Positions 1 through 7,099 of a DNA stretch of 64,000 nt are shown in pieces (within the stretch, counting starts at the first letter, position 1; each line of letters starts with the position of its first letter). The notes beneath the pieces are model-generated. The model saw only the letters and a list, made by a program, of their open reading frames with translations, had not been told where the DNA came from and searched no databases. The DNA lies in assembly GCF_018614615.1 (NCBI RefSeq), contig NZ_JAGGOK010000037.1, positions 62,001-126,000 of the forward strand. The letters are read 5' to 3'. Source of the DNA: Streptomyces sp. ISL-100. GTDB taxonomy: Bacteria > Actinomycetota > Actinomycetes > Streptomycetales > Streptomycetaceae. Made by a program: the position numbers and the translations under genes.

Positions 1-47
1 GCGGTGGGCGGATAGGCCCGCCCCACGAAGGACTGGTCGAGCGCCAT
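1..47 (-). CDS. UPF0336 / MaoC-like dehydratase N-terminal domain protein (5' end only)
   Basis: Only the first 15 codons lie in the window, reading MALDQSFVGRAYPPT; the rest continues beyond base 1. This N-terminus is characteristic of the actinobacterial UPF0336 family, a MaoC-type hotdog-fold protein related to the HadA subunit of mycobacterial 3-hydroxyacyl-ACP dehydratase. In streptomycetes this gene commonly follows rpmG, as it does here. A strong terminator-like hairpin separates the two. Function is inferred from family and position only. Confidence 0.75.
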   Translation of the reverse strand, partial: MALDQSFVGRAYPPT

Positions 48-100
48 GGACTCGTACCTCCTGATGCGTGATGCGTGACGAATTGACTGGATCAAACGAC

Positions 101-133
101 GCGAGGCCGCCCCCGAAACGGGGACGGCCTCGC
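101..133 (-). terminator. Factor-independent-type terminator after rpmG
   Basis: GCGAGGCCG and CGGCCTCGC arms, extended by CCCC/GGGG, form an almost perfect GC-rich stem with a short GAAAC loop, 15 nt past the rpmG stop codon. There is no long U-tract, as is usual for actinomycete terminators. Confidence 0.75.
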
Positions 134-147
134 ATACGAGCCTGTGT

Positions 148-312
148 TTAGCGGGTTTCCCGGTGCGCGGTGTGCGAGTTGCAGCGCGGGCAGTGCTTCT
201 TCATCTCAAGACGGTCCGGGTTGTTACGCCGGTTCTTCTTGGTGATGTAGTTCCGCTCCTTGCACTCCACGCAGGCCAGCGTGATCTTCGGGCGGACGTC
301 GGTGGCAGCCAC
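148..312 (-). CDS. rpmG: 50S ribosomal protein L33, zinc-ribbon (C+) form
   Basis: The 54-residue product has the length and pattern of bacterial L33 (KITLACVEC near the N-terminus, HCPRC near the C-terminus). The two CxxC pairs are the zinc ligands of the C+ form; streptomycetes often also carry a cysteine-free paralogue elsewhere, made when zinc is scarce. The start is the GTG at 312, preceded by AAGGAG at good spacing; the frame stays open further upstream but the added residues do not resemble L33. It follows tRNA-Thr and tRNA-Met on the same strand and is probably partly co-transcribed with them through an intervening terminator-like hairpin. The protein acts in the large ribosomal subunit. 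Confidence 0.95.
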
Positions 313-351
313 GTGAGTGCTCCTTGGACGGACGGTTGACGGATGAACGCA

Positions 352-394
352 TAAAAGAGTAGCCGATCGAAGGACCGACCCCACAATCGGCTAC
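352..394 (-). terminator. Terminator/attenuator hairpin between tRNA-Met and rpmG
   Basis: On the minus strand GTAGCCGAT and ATCGGCTAC form a perfect 9-bp stem with an 18-nt loop, followed directly by TCTTTTAT. A T-rich tail is unusual in this GC-rich genome. It lies 6 nt after the 3' end of tRNA-Met and about 40 nt before the rpmG start. It may end tRNA transcription or set how much read-through reaches rpmG. Confidence 0.65.
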
Positions 395-400
395 CGTGTG

Positions 401-473
401 TAGCGGTGACCGGACTTGAACCGGTGACACAGCGATTATGAGCCGCTTGCTCTACCGACTGAGCTACACCGCT
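401..473 (-). tRNA. tRNA-Met (anticodon CAT)
   Basis: The 73-nt gene folds as a cloverleaf. The 7-bp acceptor is AGCGGTG/CACCGCT with discriminator A; the anticodon loop is CTCATAA in a 5-bp stem; the T arm is CCGG-TTCAAGT-CCGG. The CCA end is not encoded. The A-U first acceptor pair points to the elongator rather than the initiator type. A 26-nt inverted repeat at 483-508 lies in the spacer towards tRNA-Thr and may be a processing signal. Confidence 0.93.
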
Positions 474-520
474 TTGATGCCGGATCCCCCCGCCCGAAGG
501 CGGGGATCACCGATCACCAG

Positions 521-593
521 AGCCCCAATACGGAATCGAACCGTAGACCTTCTCCTTACCATGGAGACGCTCTACCGACTGAGCTATTGGGGC
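521..593 (-). tRNA. tRNA-Thr (anticodon GGT)
   Basis: The 73-nt cloverleaf has acceptor GCCCCAA/TTGGGGC with discriminator T, anticodon stem TCTCC/GGAGA and loop ATGGTAA giving anticodon GGT. CCA is not encoded. It is the first gene of the tRNA-Thr - tRNA-Met - rpmG unit on this strand and lies just downstream of a recognisable promoter. Confidence 0.93.
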
Positions 594-604
594 GAGCGAT
601 GAAG

Positions 605-634
605 ACATTACACGCTCGCCCGCCGATCGCCCAA
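605..634 (-). promoter_or_regulatory. Candidate promoter of the tRNA-Thr - tRNA-Met - rpmG unit
   Basis: On the minus strand a TTGGGC -35-like box (629-634) is 18 nt from a TAATGT -10-like box (605-610). The -10 ends 11 nt before the mature tRNA-Thr 5' end, a typical distance for a tRNA promoter read by the housekeeping sigma factor. This is a motif match only. Confidence 0.5.
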
Positions 635-804
635 ATCCGTTTCTCGCACCCCTTCACCTGCCCACCACACGGGTCTCGTACGCCACTCGTGCCCACACCG
701 GTACGACTATTTCGCTCCTCCTCGAAGGCTGGTTTGCGGCCCCATAGGCTCGACTCACGCTGCGTGATCTTGATCTTGCACGCCCGAGCCCCACCAGGAG
801 CCCG

Positions 805-2064
805 ATGTCCGACAGCCAGCCGCAGCCGCCCCGTTCGTCCGGCGGCACCCCTGGGAACAGCGACGGCTTGCCCACCACCGACAGCACCACGCTCCTGCTG
901 TGCGCGGCCCGTCTGACCGACGGCCGCACGGTGGACGTACGGCTCAGCGGCGGCCGTATCGAGGCCGTCGGAACCGTCGGCAGCCTGCCCGCGGTGGGCG
1001 CTCGCGTGGACCTCGGCGGCCATCTCCTGCTCCCTGCCGCCGCCGAGCCGCACGCCCACAGTGATACTGCTCTCACCGCCGACGCCGGCGGCCCTGTCTC
1101 GTACAGCACCGAGGACGTCCAGCGCCGCACCACCGAGGCGGTGCTGCTGCAACTGGGGCACGGTGCGACCGCCGTGCGCTCGCACGTACGGATCGGGGAC
1201 GTGCAGGGGCTCAGGTCCATGGAGGCAGTGCTGCAGGCGCGGCGCTCGCTGCGCGGGCTGGCCGATCTGACCGCCGTGGCCGTGCCCCGGCTGCTCACCG
1301 GGCTGGCGGGCGCCGACGGCCTGTCCATGCTGCGGGACGCCGTGAAGATGGGCGCCGGTGTGGTGGGTGGCTGTCCGGACCTCGATCCCGACCCGGCCGG
1401 GTTCACGGAAGCGGTCCTGGAGATCGCCGCCGAGCACGGCTGCCCGGTGGACCTCCACACGGAGGGTGACGATCCGGCCCGGCTGGCGCGGCTCGCGGCG
1501 ATGGCGGGCGGACTGCGGCCCGGGGTCACCATCGGTCCGTGCGCCGGGCTCTCGCGGCTGCCCCTGGACGCCGCGACGCGCGCCGCCGGGCAGTTGGCCG
1601 CCGCCGGCATCACCGTGGTCTGTCTGCCGCAGGGCGACTGCTCCGGGGTGGAGCGGCGGGGCGCCGGGCCGGCTCCCGTACGGCTGCTGCGGGCGGCCGG
1701 GGTACGGGTCGCGGCGGGCAGTGGAGCGCTGCGCGACGTGGCGAATCCGGTGGGGCGCGGGGACCCGCTGGAGGCGGCCTATCTGCTGGCCTCGCAGGGC
1801 GGGATGCGGGCCGCTGACGCCTACGGCGCTGTGAGTTCGGCGGCGCGGGAGGCGATGGGGCTGCCCGAGGTACGGGTGGAGGCGGGCTTCCCGGCCGAAC
1901 TGGTCGCCGTACGGGGGGACCGGATCGCGGGTGTGCTGTCCCTCGCGTACAGCCGCGTCGTCATCCATCGCGGGCGTGTCGTGGCACGTACCAGCGCGGT
2001 TCGCGAGTACTGCGACTCGGCGGCCGCCGTCGCGCTCGACCTCCCACGGCAGGGGCGGGGTTGA
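805..2064 (+). CDS. Amidohydrolase-superfamily protein, metal site partly lost (probable pseudo-enzyme)
   Basis: The 419-residue protein has the layout of a cytosine-deaminase-like amidohydrolase. A small N-terminal beta domain is followed by the first metal motif HxH in EPHAHSD (His83, His85) and a second His in DLHTEG (His218). Two other usual ligand positions appear lost: the expected His of the 'HccaLS'-type motif is Pro245 in IGPCAGLS, and the expected Asp of the GHDD-type motif falls on Gly307 in AAGSGALRD. The fold is probably kept but normal metal-dependent hydrolysis is doubtful. The ATG is preceded by AGGAG. The next gene, an oxidoreductase, follows on the same strand after 67 nt. 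Substrate and role are unknown. Confidence 0.7.
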   Translation: MSDSQPQPPRSSGGTPGNSDGLPTTDSTTLLLCAARLTDGRTVDVRLSGGRIEAVGTVGSLPAVGARVDLGGHLLLPAAAEPHAHSDTALTADAGGPVSYSTEDVQRRTTEAVLLQLGHGATAVRSHVRIGDVQGLRSMEAVLQARRSLRGLADLTAVAVPRLLTGLAGADGLSMLRDAVKMGAGVVGGCPDLDPDPAGFTEAVLEIAAEHGCPVDLHTEGDDPARLARLAAMAGGLRPGVTIGPCAGLSRLPLDAATRAAGQLAAAGITVVCLPQGDCSGVERRGAGPAPVRLLRAAGVRVAAGSGALRDVANPVGRGDPLEAAYLLASQGGMRAADAYGAVSSAAREAMGLPEVRVEAGFPAELVAVRGDRIAGVLSLAYSRVVIHRGRVVARTSAVREYCDSAAAVALDLPRQGRG

Positions 2065-2131
2065 GCCGGTTTCATGGCGCGATGCGCCCGGCCCTGAGCA
2101 CACGCGCGCCGGTGCGCGTACGGTCGGAATC

Positions 2132-2788
2132 ATGCGCATTGTCATCGCAGGTGGACATGGTCAGATCGCGCTGCGGCTGGAGCGGTTGCTCGCCGCGCGC
2201 GGGTACGAAGCCGCGGGCATCATCCGCGATCCCCGGCAGAGCGAGGATCTGCGGGCGGTGGGCGCCGAACCGGTCGTACTGGACCTGGAGTCGGCCTCCG
2301 TCGAGCAGGTCGCCGAGGTACTGGAGGGCGCCGACGCCGCCGTCTTCGCGGCGGGCGCGGGGCCCGGCAGCGGTACGGAGCGCAAGGACACGGTGGACCG
2401 GGGCGCGGCCGTGCTGTTCGCGGACGCGGCGGAGCGGGCGGGCGTACGCCGCTGTCTCGTCGTGTCCTCCATGGGCGCGGACGCGGATCGGGCGGGCGAC
2501 GAAGTGTTCGACGCGTACCTGCGCGCCAAGGGTGCGGCGGACGCGGACGTGCGCTCGCGAACCGGGCTCGACTGGACGATCCTGCGGCCGGGCAGCCTGA
2601 CGAACGACGCGGGGACCGGGCTTGTGCACCTTGGGGTCTCGACGGGGCGTGGCCCCGTGCCGCGTGACGACGTGGCGGCTGTGCTGGCCGAGCTGCTGGA
2701 CACGCCGTCGACTGCGGGTCTGACGCTGGAGCTGATCAGCGGGTCGGTGCCGGTCTCGGTCGCGGTGAAGGACGTCGCCGGCAATTGA
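2132..2788 (+). CDS. NAD(P)-binding atypical short-chain dehydrogenase/reductase-like protein
   Basis: The 218-residue product begins MRIVIAGGHGQIALRLERLL, a Rossmann dinucleotide-binding motif (GGxGxIA) right at the N-terminus. It continues with a conserved-looking VVSSMGAD segment after the fourth strand and a DWTILRPGSLT segment, typical of the NmrA/atypical-SDR5 'NAD(P)H-binding' family. No YxxxK catalytic pair is evident, which fits the atypical class. Substrate unknown. The ATG at 2132 places the Rossmann motif at residue 6; the frame is open upstream but the extra sequence overlaps the preceding gene and lacks family similarity. A strong bidirectional terminator follows the stop. Confidence 0.8.
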   Translation: MRIVIAGGHGQIALRLERLLAARGYEAAGIIRDPRQSEDLRAVGAEPVVLDLESASVEQVAEVLEGADAAVFAAGAGPGSGTERKDTVDRGAAVLFADAAERAGVRRCLVVSSMGADADRAGDEVFDAYLRAKGAADADVRSRTGLDWTILRPGSLTNDAGTGLVHLGVSTGRGPVPRDDVAAVLAELLDTPSTAGLTLELISGSVPVSVAVKDVAGN

Positions 2789-2806
2789 CCGGCCGTACGA
2801 ACGAGA

Positions 2807-2848
2807 AAACCCCCTCCGGTCTGCGTTTCTGCAGTCCGGAGGGGGTTT
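2807..2848. terminator. Bidirectional terminator
   Basis: AAACCCCCTCCGG pairs perfectly with CCGGAGGGGGTTT around a 16-nt loop. A/T runs flank both sides, so it can serve both the plus-strand oxidoreductase gene and the minus-strand tRNA-Tyr. Confidence 0.85.
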
Positions 2849-2857
2849 CCCTACCTG

Positions 2858-2939
2858 TGGCGGCGCCAGGATTCGAACCTGGGAAGGCTAAGCCGGCGGA
2901 TTTACAGTCCGCTCCCATTGGCCACTCGGGCACACCGCC
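2858..2939 (-). tRNA. tRNA-Tyr (anticodon GTA)
   Basis: The 82-nt class II tRNA has acceptor GGCGGTG/CGCCGCC with discriminator A, anticodon stem GCGGA/TCCGC with loop CTGTAAA, and a long variable arm. CCA is not encoded. In S. coelicolor a tRNA-Tyr next to the yajQ homologue is, to my knowledge, the integration target of the conjugative element SLP1; no element is present on either side here. A 14-bp palindrome (ACCGCC-TG-GGCGGT, 2961-2974) lies about 20 nt upstream of the tRNA. Confidence 0.94.
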
Positions 2940-3161
2940 ATGGGATGTCGCTTTGGTACGACCGCCTGGGCGGTGTTCCGTGGCAACGACGTAAACGATA
3001 CCTGATACCCAGGGGTGCTTCGCCACCGGATTGATCAGCACCCGGGGCAGGTCCGGGTGGCTAGGCTTTACGGGAGCGGCCCGGGACGCCCGGCCGCGCA
3101 CCCTGCCCGGTGAGGCACCCGATACCGGTATCCCCGCCCCCGATCAAAGGAGCCACAGGAC

Positions 3162-3650
3162 ATGGCCGACTCCAGTTTCGACATCGTCTCGAAGGTCGAG
3201 CGGCAGGAGGTCGACAACGCCCTCAACCAGGCCGCGAAGGAGATCTCGCAGCGCTACGACTTCAAGAACGTCGGAGCCTCGATCGATTGGTCGGGCGAGA
3301 AGATCCTGATGCAGGCCAACTCCGAGGAGCGGGTCAAGGCGATCCTCGACGTCTTCGAGACCAAGCTGATCAAGCGCGGGATTTCACTCAAGGTGCTGGA
3401 CGCCGGCGAGCCGCAGCTGTCCGGCAAGGAGTACAAGATCTTCGCGTCCATCGAGGAGGGCATCTCCCAGGACAACGCCAAGAAGGTGGCGAAGATCATC
3501 CGCGACGAGGGCCCCAAGGGCGTCAAGGCGCAGGTCCAGGGCGACGAGCTGCGGGTCAGCTCGAAGAGCCGTGACGACCTCCAGGCCGTGCAGGCGCTGC
3601 TGAAGGGCAAGGACTTCGACTTCGCGCTGCAGTTCGTGAACTACCGGTGA
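3162..3650 (+). CDS. yajQ: YajQ family nucleotide-binding protein (UPF0234)
   Basis: The 162-residue protein matches YajQ throughout: N-terminal SSFDIVSKVERQEVDNAL, the RYDFK segment, a GISLKVLD stretch and a C-terminal FALQFVNYR. YajQ proteins have two ferredoxin-like domains and bind nucleotides; a Xanthomonas relative is a c-di-GMP effector. The role in actinomycetes is not established. The start is well supported by AAAGGAG 8 nt before the ATG. It is monocistronic, with a strong terminator after it. Confidence 0.93.
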   Translation: MADSSFDIVSKVERQEVDNALNQAAKEISQRYDFKNVGASIDWSGEKILMQANSEERVKAILDVFETKLIKRGISLKVLDAGEPQLSGKEYKIFASIEEGISQDNAKKVAKIIRDEGPKGVKAQVQGDELRVSSKSRDDLQAVQALLKGKDFDFALQFVNYR

Positions 3651-3673
3651 CCAGCTGCTGAGCCGGTGGTTCG

Positions 3674-3724
3674 CATCGGGACGGGGGTGGAGGCGGCGTG
3701 GTCGGCTCCACCCCCGTCGCGATG
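3674..3724 (+). terminator. Terminator after yajQ
   Basis: ACGGGGGTGGAG (3681-3692) pairs perfectly with CTCCACCCCCGT (3706-3717), and an outer CATCG/CGATG pair extends the stem. It begins 23 nt past the yajQ stop. Confidence 0.8.
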
Positions 3725-3805
3725 TCCGAATACCGCCAGCCGCGACGGGCCCCGCGTCGCAGACTCGTCGTGACGGGCGACGTAATGCGAGGGAAGGAAT
3801 CAGCC

Positions 3806-4342
3806 ATGACGCTCTACGCGACCATGGACAGCCCACTGGGTGAACTGCTGCTGGTCGGCGAAGAGTCCGCGACGGCCACCGGCGGCACGGCGCTGGCCTC
3901 GCTGTCCGTGCCGGGGCAGAAGGGCGGGGTCGCTGTCGAGGACGTACCCGAGGCCTGGCGGCGTGATCCCGGCGCCTTCAGGGAGATCGGGCGGCAGGTA
4001 CGGGCGTACTTCGGCGGGGAGTTGACGCGCTTCGATGTCGAGTACGCCGTGGGTGTGGGTCCCGGTGCCGGTACGGACTTTCAGCGGCGGGTCTGGGAAG
4101 CGCTGGAGACCATTCCGTACGGCACTACGACTTCGTACGGGAAGCTCGCCGAGCGGATCGGGGTCTCGCGGGCCGCTGTGCGGGCGCTGGGGACGGCGAT
4201 CGGGCGCAATCCGCTGCTCGTCGTGCGGCCGTGCCACCGGGTGATCGGGGCGGACGGCTCGCTGACCGGGTACGCGGGTGGGCTCGAACGCAAGCGGCAG
4301 CTGCTGGAGCTGGAGCTTGAGGGAGCCGGGGCGCGGCCGTGA
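3806..4342 (+). CDS. ogt: Methylated-DNA--[protein]-cysteine S-methyltransferase
   Basis: The enzyme removes O6-methylguanine (and O4-methylthymine) damage by transferring the alkyl group to its own cysteine. The 178-residue product has the FQRRVWEALETIPYGTTTSY region and the active-site motif PCHRVI with the acceptor cysteine, followed by LTGYAGGLERK. No Ada-type N-terminal domain is present. The ATG at 3806 is preceded by GGGAAGGAAT; an in-frame ATG 21 nt upstream is possible but has no ribosome binding site. The stop overlaps the GTG start of alkB by 4 nt, so the two repair genes are translationally coupled. Confidence 0.93.
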   Translation: MTLYATMDSPLGELLLVGEESATATGGTALASLSVPGQKGGVAVEDVPEAWRRDPGAFREIGRQVRAYFGGELTRFDVEYAVGVGPGAGTDFQRRVWEALETIPYGTTTSYGKLAERIGVSRAAVRALGTAIGRNPLLVVRPCHRVIGADGSLTGYAGGLERKRQLLELELEGAGARP

Positions 4343-4995
4343 CCGGGCTGTTCCCCCGTGAGCGGGCGCAGATCGCGCCGGGGGCCGTGCATGTGCCCGG
4401 CTGGCTGTCGGTGGACGAGCAGCGGGAACTGGTCGGGGCGTGCCGGGAGTGGGCGCGGGGGCCGGTGCCGATCCGGCATACGCGGCTGCCGAATGGGGGC
4501 GTCATGTCGGTGCGGACGGTGTGCGTGGGGTGGCACTGGCAGCCGTACCGGTACACGCGCACGGCCGATGACGTGAATGGCGCGCGGGTCGCGGAGTTTC
4601 CTGAGTGGCTGGTCGAGCTGGGGCGGCGGGCGCTGGCCGATGCGTACGGGGACGAGGAGGCGGCGCGGGCGTACGCGCCGGACACCGCACTCGTCAATTT
4701 CTATGACGGTGACGCGAAAATGGGGATGCACCAGGACAAGGACGAGCGGTCCGGGGCTCCTGTGGTGTCGCTGAGCATCGGTGATTCGTGTGTGTTCCGG
4801 TTCGGCAATACGGAGGGGCGGGGGCGGCCGTACACGGATGTTGAGCTGGTGTCCGGTGATTTGTTTGTGTTCGGGGGGCCGTCGCGCTTCGCGTACCACG
4901 GTGTGCCGAAGGTGCTGCCGGGGACGGGCGATCCGGCGAGCGGGATGACGGGCGGGCGGCTCAACATCACGTTGCGCGAGACGGGGCTGCGCTAG
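4339..4995 (+). CDS. alkB: AlkB-type Fe(II)/2-oxoglutarate-dependent DNA repair dioxygenase
   Basis: AlkB enzymes oxidatively demethylate 1-methyladenine and 3-methylcytosine. The 218-residue product has the double-stranded beta-helix iron ligands HxD in GMHQDKDE and the distal His in FAYHGVPKV. The 2-oxoglutarate-binding RxxxxxR is in GGRLNITLRETG. LVNFYDGDAKMG is the usual nucleotide-recognition stretch. The GTG start overlaps the ogt stop. With ogt this makes a compact alkylation-reversal operon. Confidence 0.92.
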   Translation: MTGLFPRERAQIAPGAVHVPGWLSVDEQRELVGACREWARGPVPIRHTRLPNGGVMSVRTVCVGWHWQPYRYTRTADDVNGARVAEFPEWLVELGRRALADAYGDEEAARAYAPDTALVNFYDGDAKMGMHQDKDERSGAPVVSLSIGDSCVFRFGNTEGRGRPYTDVELVSGDLFVFGGPSRFAYHGVPKVLPGTGDPASGMTGGRLNITLRETGLR

Positions 4996-5039
4996 CGGCC
5001 CCGGGGCGGCAGTGTCCGCGTGGCTTGGCCCGGCTCTCT

Positions 5040-5309
5040 TTATCGCGAGCGCGAGTGGCCGAAAAGGATCCGGTAGACGACCAGGAGGGCCAGCGCGCCG
5101 CCGATGGCCGCGGCCCAGGTGGCGCCGTCGTAGAACTCGTTGGCGATCGGGCGGTCCAGGTAGCGGGCCGAGGCCCAGCCGCCGATGAACGCGCCCGCGA
5201 TGCCGATCAGGGTTGTGCCGATCAGGCCGCCCGGGTCGCGCCCGGGGAGCAGGATTTTGGCTGCGGCTCCGGCGAGCAGCCCGAGGATGATCCAGCTGAT
5301 GATGCTCAT
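5040..5309 (-). CDS. GlsB/YeaQ/YmgE-family small membrane protein
   Basis: The 89-residue protein has three hydrophobic segments (about residues 3-20, 29-47 and 63-83). The first two are separated by the family signature LPGRDPGGLIGTTLIGIAGA, as in transglycosylase-associated/stress-response proteins of the YeaQ type. The molecular function is not known. The ATG at 5309 gives the usual family length. The gene is divergent from the APC permease and convergent with alkB, with only 44 nt between stops. Confidence 0.88.
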   Translation of the reverse strand: MSIISWIILGLLAGAAAKILLPGRDPGGLIGTTLIGIAGAFIGGWASARYLDRPIANEFYDGATWAAAIGGALALLVVYRILFGHSRSR

Positions 5310-5367
5310 GTGCCTTGAAGACGTACCGGAACGCCGGGTGGTTGCGTACGTCAGTAGGGTGCGGCAC

Positions 5368-6606
5368 ATGACACAGGAACTGCGACGCACGCTCGGGGTC
5401 TTCGACGCCGTTGTGATCGGGCTCGGGGCAATGGTCGGCGCGGGGATCTTCGTGGCGCTCGCACCGGCGGCGGGCGCGGCCGGCTCCGGGACGCTGCTGC
5501 TGGCGGGGCTGGCGCTGGCCGCTGTGGTGGCGTACTGCAACGCGATGGCGTCCGCGCGGCTCGCGGCCCTCTATCCGGCCTCGGGCGGGACGTATGTGTA
5601 CGGGCGGGAGCGGCTGGGGCCCTTCTGGGGGTATCTGGCCGGCTGGGGTTTCGTGGTGGGCAAGACCGCCTCGTGCGCCGCCATGGCGTTGACCGTCGGG
5701 GCGTACGTGTGGCCGGAACAGGCGCACGGGGTGGCGGTTGGCGCGGTGGTCGTGCTGACTGCGGTCAATTACGGGGGCGTTCAGAAGTCGGCTTGGCTCA
5801 CGCGGGCGATCGTGGTGGTGGTGCTGGCGGTTCTGGTGGGGGTCGTGGCTGTTTGTGTGGGGGTGGACGGGCCTTCGCTCGGCTCGGGGCCTGGTGGGTC
5901 TGGGGTTGGAGGAGTGCTTCAGGCCGGTGGGCTGTTGTTCTTCGCGTTTGCCGGGTACGCGCGGATCGCGACGCTCGGGGAAGAGGTGCGCGATCCGGGC
6001 CGTACGATTCCGCGCGCGATTCCCGTGGCGCTGGGGATCGCGCTCGTGGTGTACGCGTGCGTGGCGGTCGCGGTGCTGTCGGTGCTGGGGGCCGGGGAAC
6101 TGGCCTCTTCCGCTGCGCCGTTGGCGGATGCGGTGCGCGCGGCCGGTGTTGCGGAGATGGCGCCCGTGGTGCGGGTCGGGGCGGCTGTGGCGGCGCTCGG
6201 GGCGCTGCTGGCGCTGATCCTCGGGGTGTCGCGTACGACGCTGGCGATGGCCCGGGACGGGCATCTGCCGGGTGCGCTGGCCGCCGTACACCCTCGGTTT
6301 CAGGTGCCGCACCGGGCTGAGCTGGCGGTGGGTGTTGTGGTGGGGGTGGTTGCCGCGGTGGCGGATGTGCGGGGGGCTATTGGGTTTTCGTCGTTCGGGG
6401 TGCTGGCGTACTACGCGATCGCCAACGCTTCGGCGTGGACGCTCGGGCCGGGGCGCGGGCGGGTTCTGGCGGCGGGCGGGCTTGTGGGGTGCGTGGGGCT
6501 GGCGTTCGCGCTGCCGGTGTCGTCGGTGGTGGCGGGGGCGGCGGTGCTGGCGGTGGGGGCGGCGGCGTACGGGGTGCGGCGGCGGGCGGGGCGTTGGGGT
6601 CGGTGA
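5368..6606 (+). CDS. APC-superfamily amino acid permease
   Basis: The 412-residue protein is almost entirely transmembrane. It starts with the APC substrate-binding signature GLGAMVGAGIFVALAP in TM1, has SGGTYVYGRERLGPFWGYLAGW before TM3 (given here in shortened form: SGGTYVYGRERLG) and FFAFAGYARIATLGEEVRDP around TM6. These are typical of amino acid/polyamine antiporter-like carriers. The substrate cannot be read from sequence. The ATG at 5368 sits just before the conserved LGVFDAVVIGLG helix. A hairpin terminator follows. Confidence 0.86.
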   Translation: MTQELRRTLGVFDAVVIGLGAMVGAGIFVALAPAAGAAGSGTLLLAGLALAAVVAYCNAMASARLAALYPASGGTYVYGRERLGPFWGYLAGWGFVVGKTASCAAMALTVGAYVWPEQAHGVAVGAVVVLTAVNYGGVQKSAWLTRAIVVVVLAVLVGVVAVCVGVDGPSLGSGPGGSGVGGVLQAGGLLFFAFAGYARIATLGEEVRDPGRTIPRAIPVALGIALVVYACVAVAVLSVLGAGELASSAAPLADAVRAAGVAEMAPVVRVGAAVAALGALLALILGVSRTTLAMARDGHLPGALAAVHPRFQVPHRAELAVGVVVGVVAAVADVRGAIGFSSFGVLAYYAIANASAWTLGPGRGRVLAAGGLVGCVGLAFALPVSSVVAGAAVLAVGAAAYGVRRRAGRWGR

Positions 6607-6629
6607 CGCCCCGTGGCGTCTCCTCGGGC

Positions 6630-6662
6630 GCCGAACAATTCGGGTACTCGCGGTTGTTCGGC
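6630..6662. terminator. Terminator between convergent permease and YccF genes
   Basis: GCCGAACAA and TTGTTCGGC form a perfect 9-bp stem around a 15-nt loop in the 100-nt space between two convergent stop codons. Confidence 0.7.
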
Positions 6663-6706
6663 CTCGTTGCGTTCGACACCCTGCGGGGCCTGCGGGGGCG
6701 CGGTGG

Positions 6707-7099
6707 TCAGCGGGTTGCGAACAGCTGGTCTGTGGGGACGATTTCGCGGCCCAGTGGGAGCAGTGAGAGCGGGACCATCTTGAAGTTGGCGATGCCGAAC
6801 GGGATGCCGATGATCGTGACGCACAGCGCGACGCCCGTGACGATGTGGCTCAGCGCCAGCCACCAGCCCGCGAGGATCAGCCACAGGACGTTGCCCACGA
6901 GGGAGGGTGCTCCCGCGTCGTGGCGCTCTGTCGTGGTGTAGCCGAAGGGCCAGAGGGCGTACACGCCAATCCGGAAGGCCGCCAGCCCGAAGGGGATGCC
7001 GATGATCGTGATGCACAGCAGGATGCCTGCCAGCAGGTAGCCGAGGAAGAGCCAGAAGCCGCTCAGGACCAGCCATATGACGTTCAGGATTGTCTTCAT
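6707..7099 (-). CDS. YccF domain membrane protein
   Basis: The 130-residue protein contains two copies of the YccF motif: LLCITIIGIPFGLAAFRIG in the first half and ALCVTIIGIPFGIANFKM in the second. Each is preceded by a Trp-rich helix (NVIWLVLSGFWL, NVLWLILAGWWL), so it is an internal duplication with about four membrane segments. Function unknown. The ATG at 7099 overlaps the htpX stop by 4 nt (ATGA), so it is translated together with the protease; a membrane-quality-control link is an inference from that coupling. Confidence 0.87.
   Translation of the reverse strand: MKTILNVIWLVLSGFWLFLGYLLAGILLCITIIGIPFGLAAFRIGVYALWPFGYTTTERHDAGAPSLVGNVLWLILAGWWLALSHIVTGVALCVTIIGIPFGIANFKMVPLSLLPLGREIVPTDQLFATR

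Noticed and set aside
556..2145. A 529-codon open frame on the minus strand
   Set aside because: It runs antisense through the amidohydrolase gene and across tRNA-Thr. Its Arg/Pro/Gly-rich product is typical of a high-GC shadow frame.
2961..2974. 14-bp palindrome ACCGCC-TG-GGCGGT upstream of tRNA-Tyr
   Set aside because: GC-only palindromes this short are expected by chance in such DNA. It is noted under the tRNA but not called an operator.
4081..6312. A 743-codon open frame on the minus strand
   Set aside because: It overlaps ogt, alkB, the GlsB-type gene and the permease in antisense. The product is Arg/His/Pro-rich without domains.
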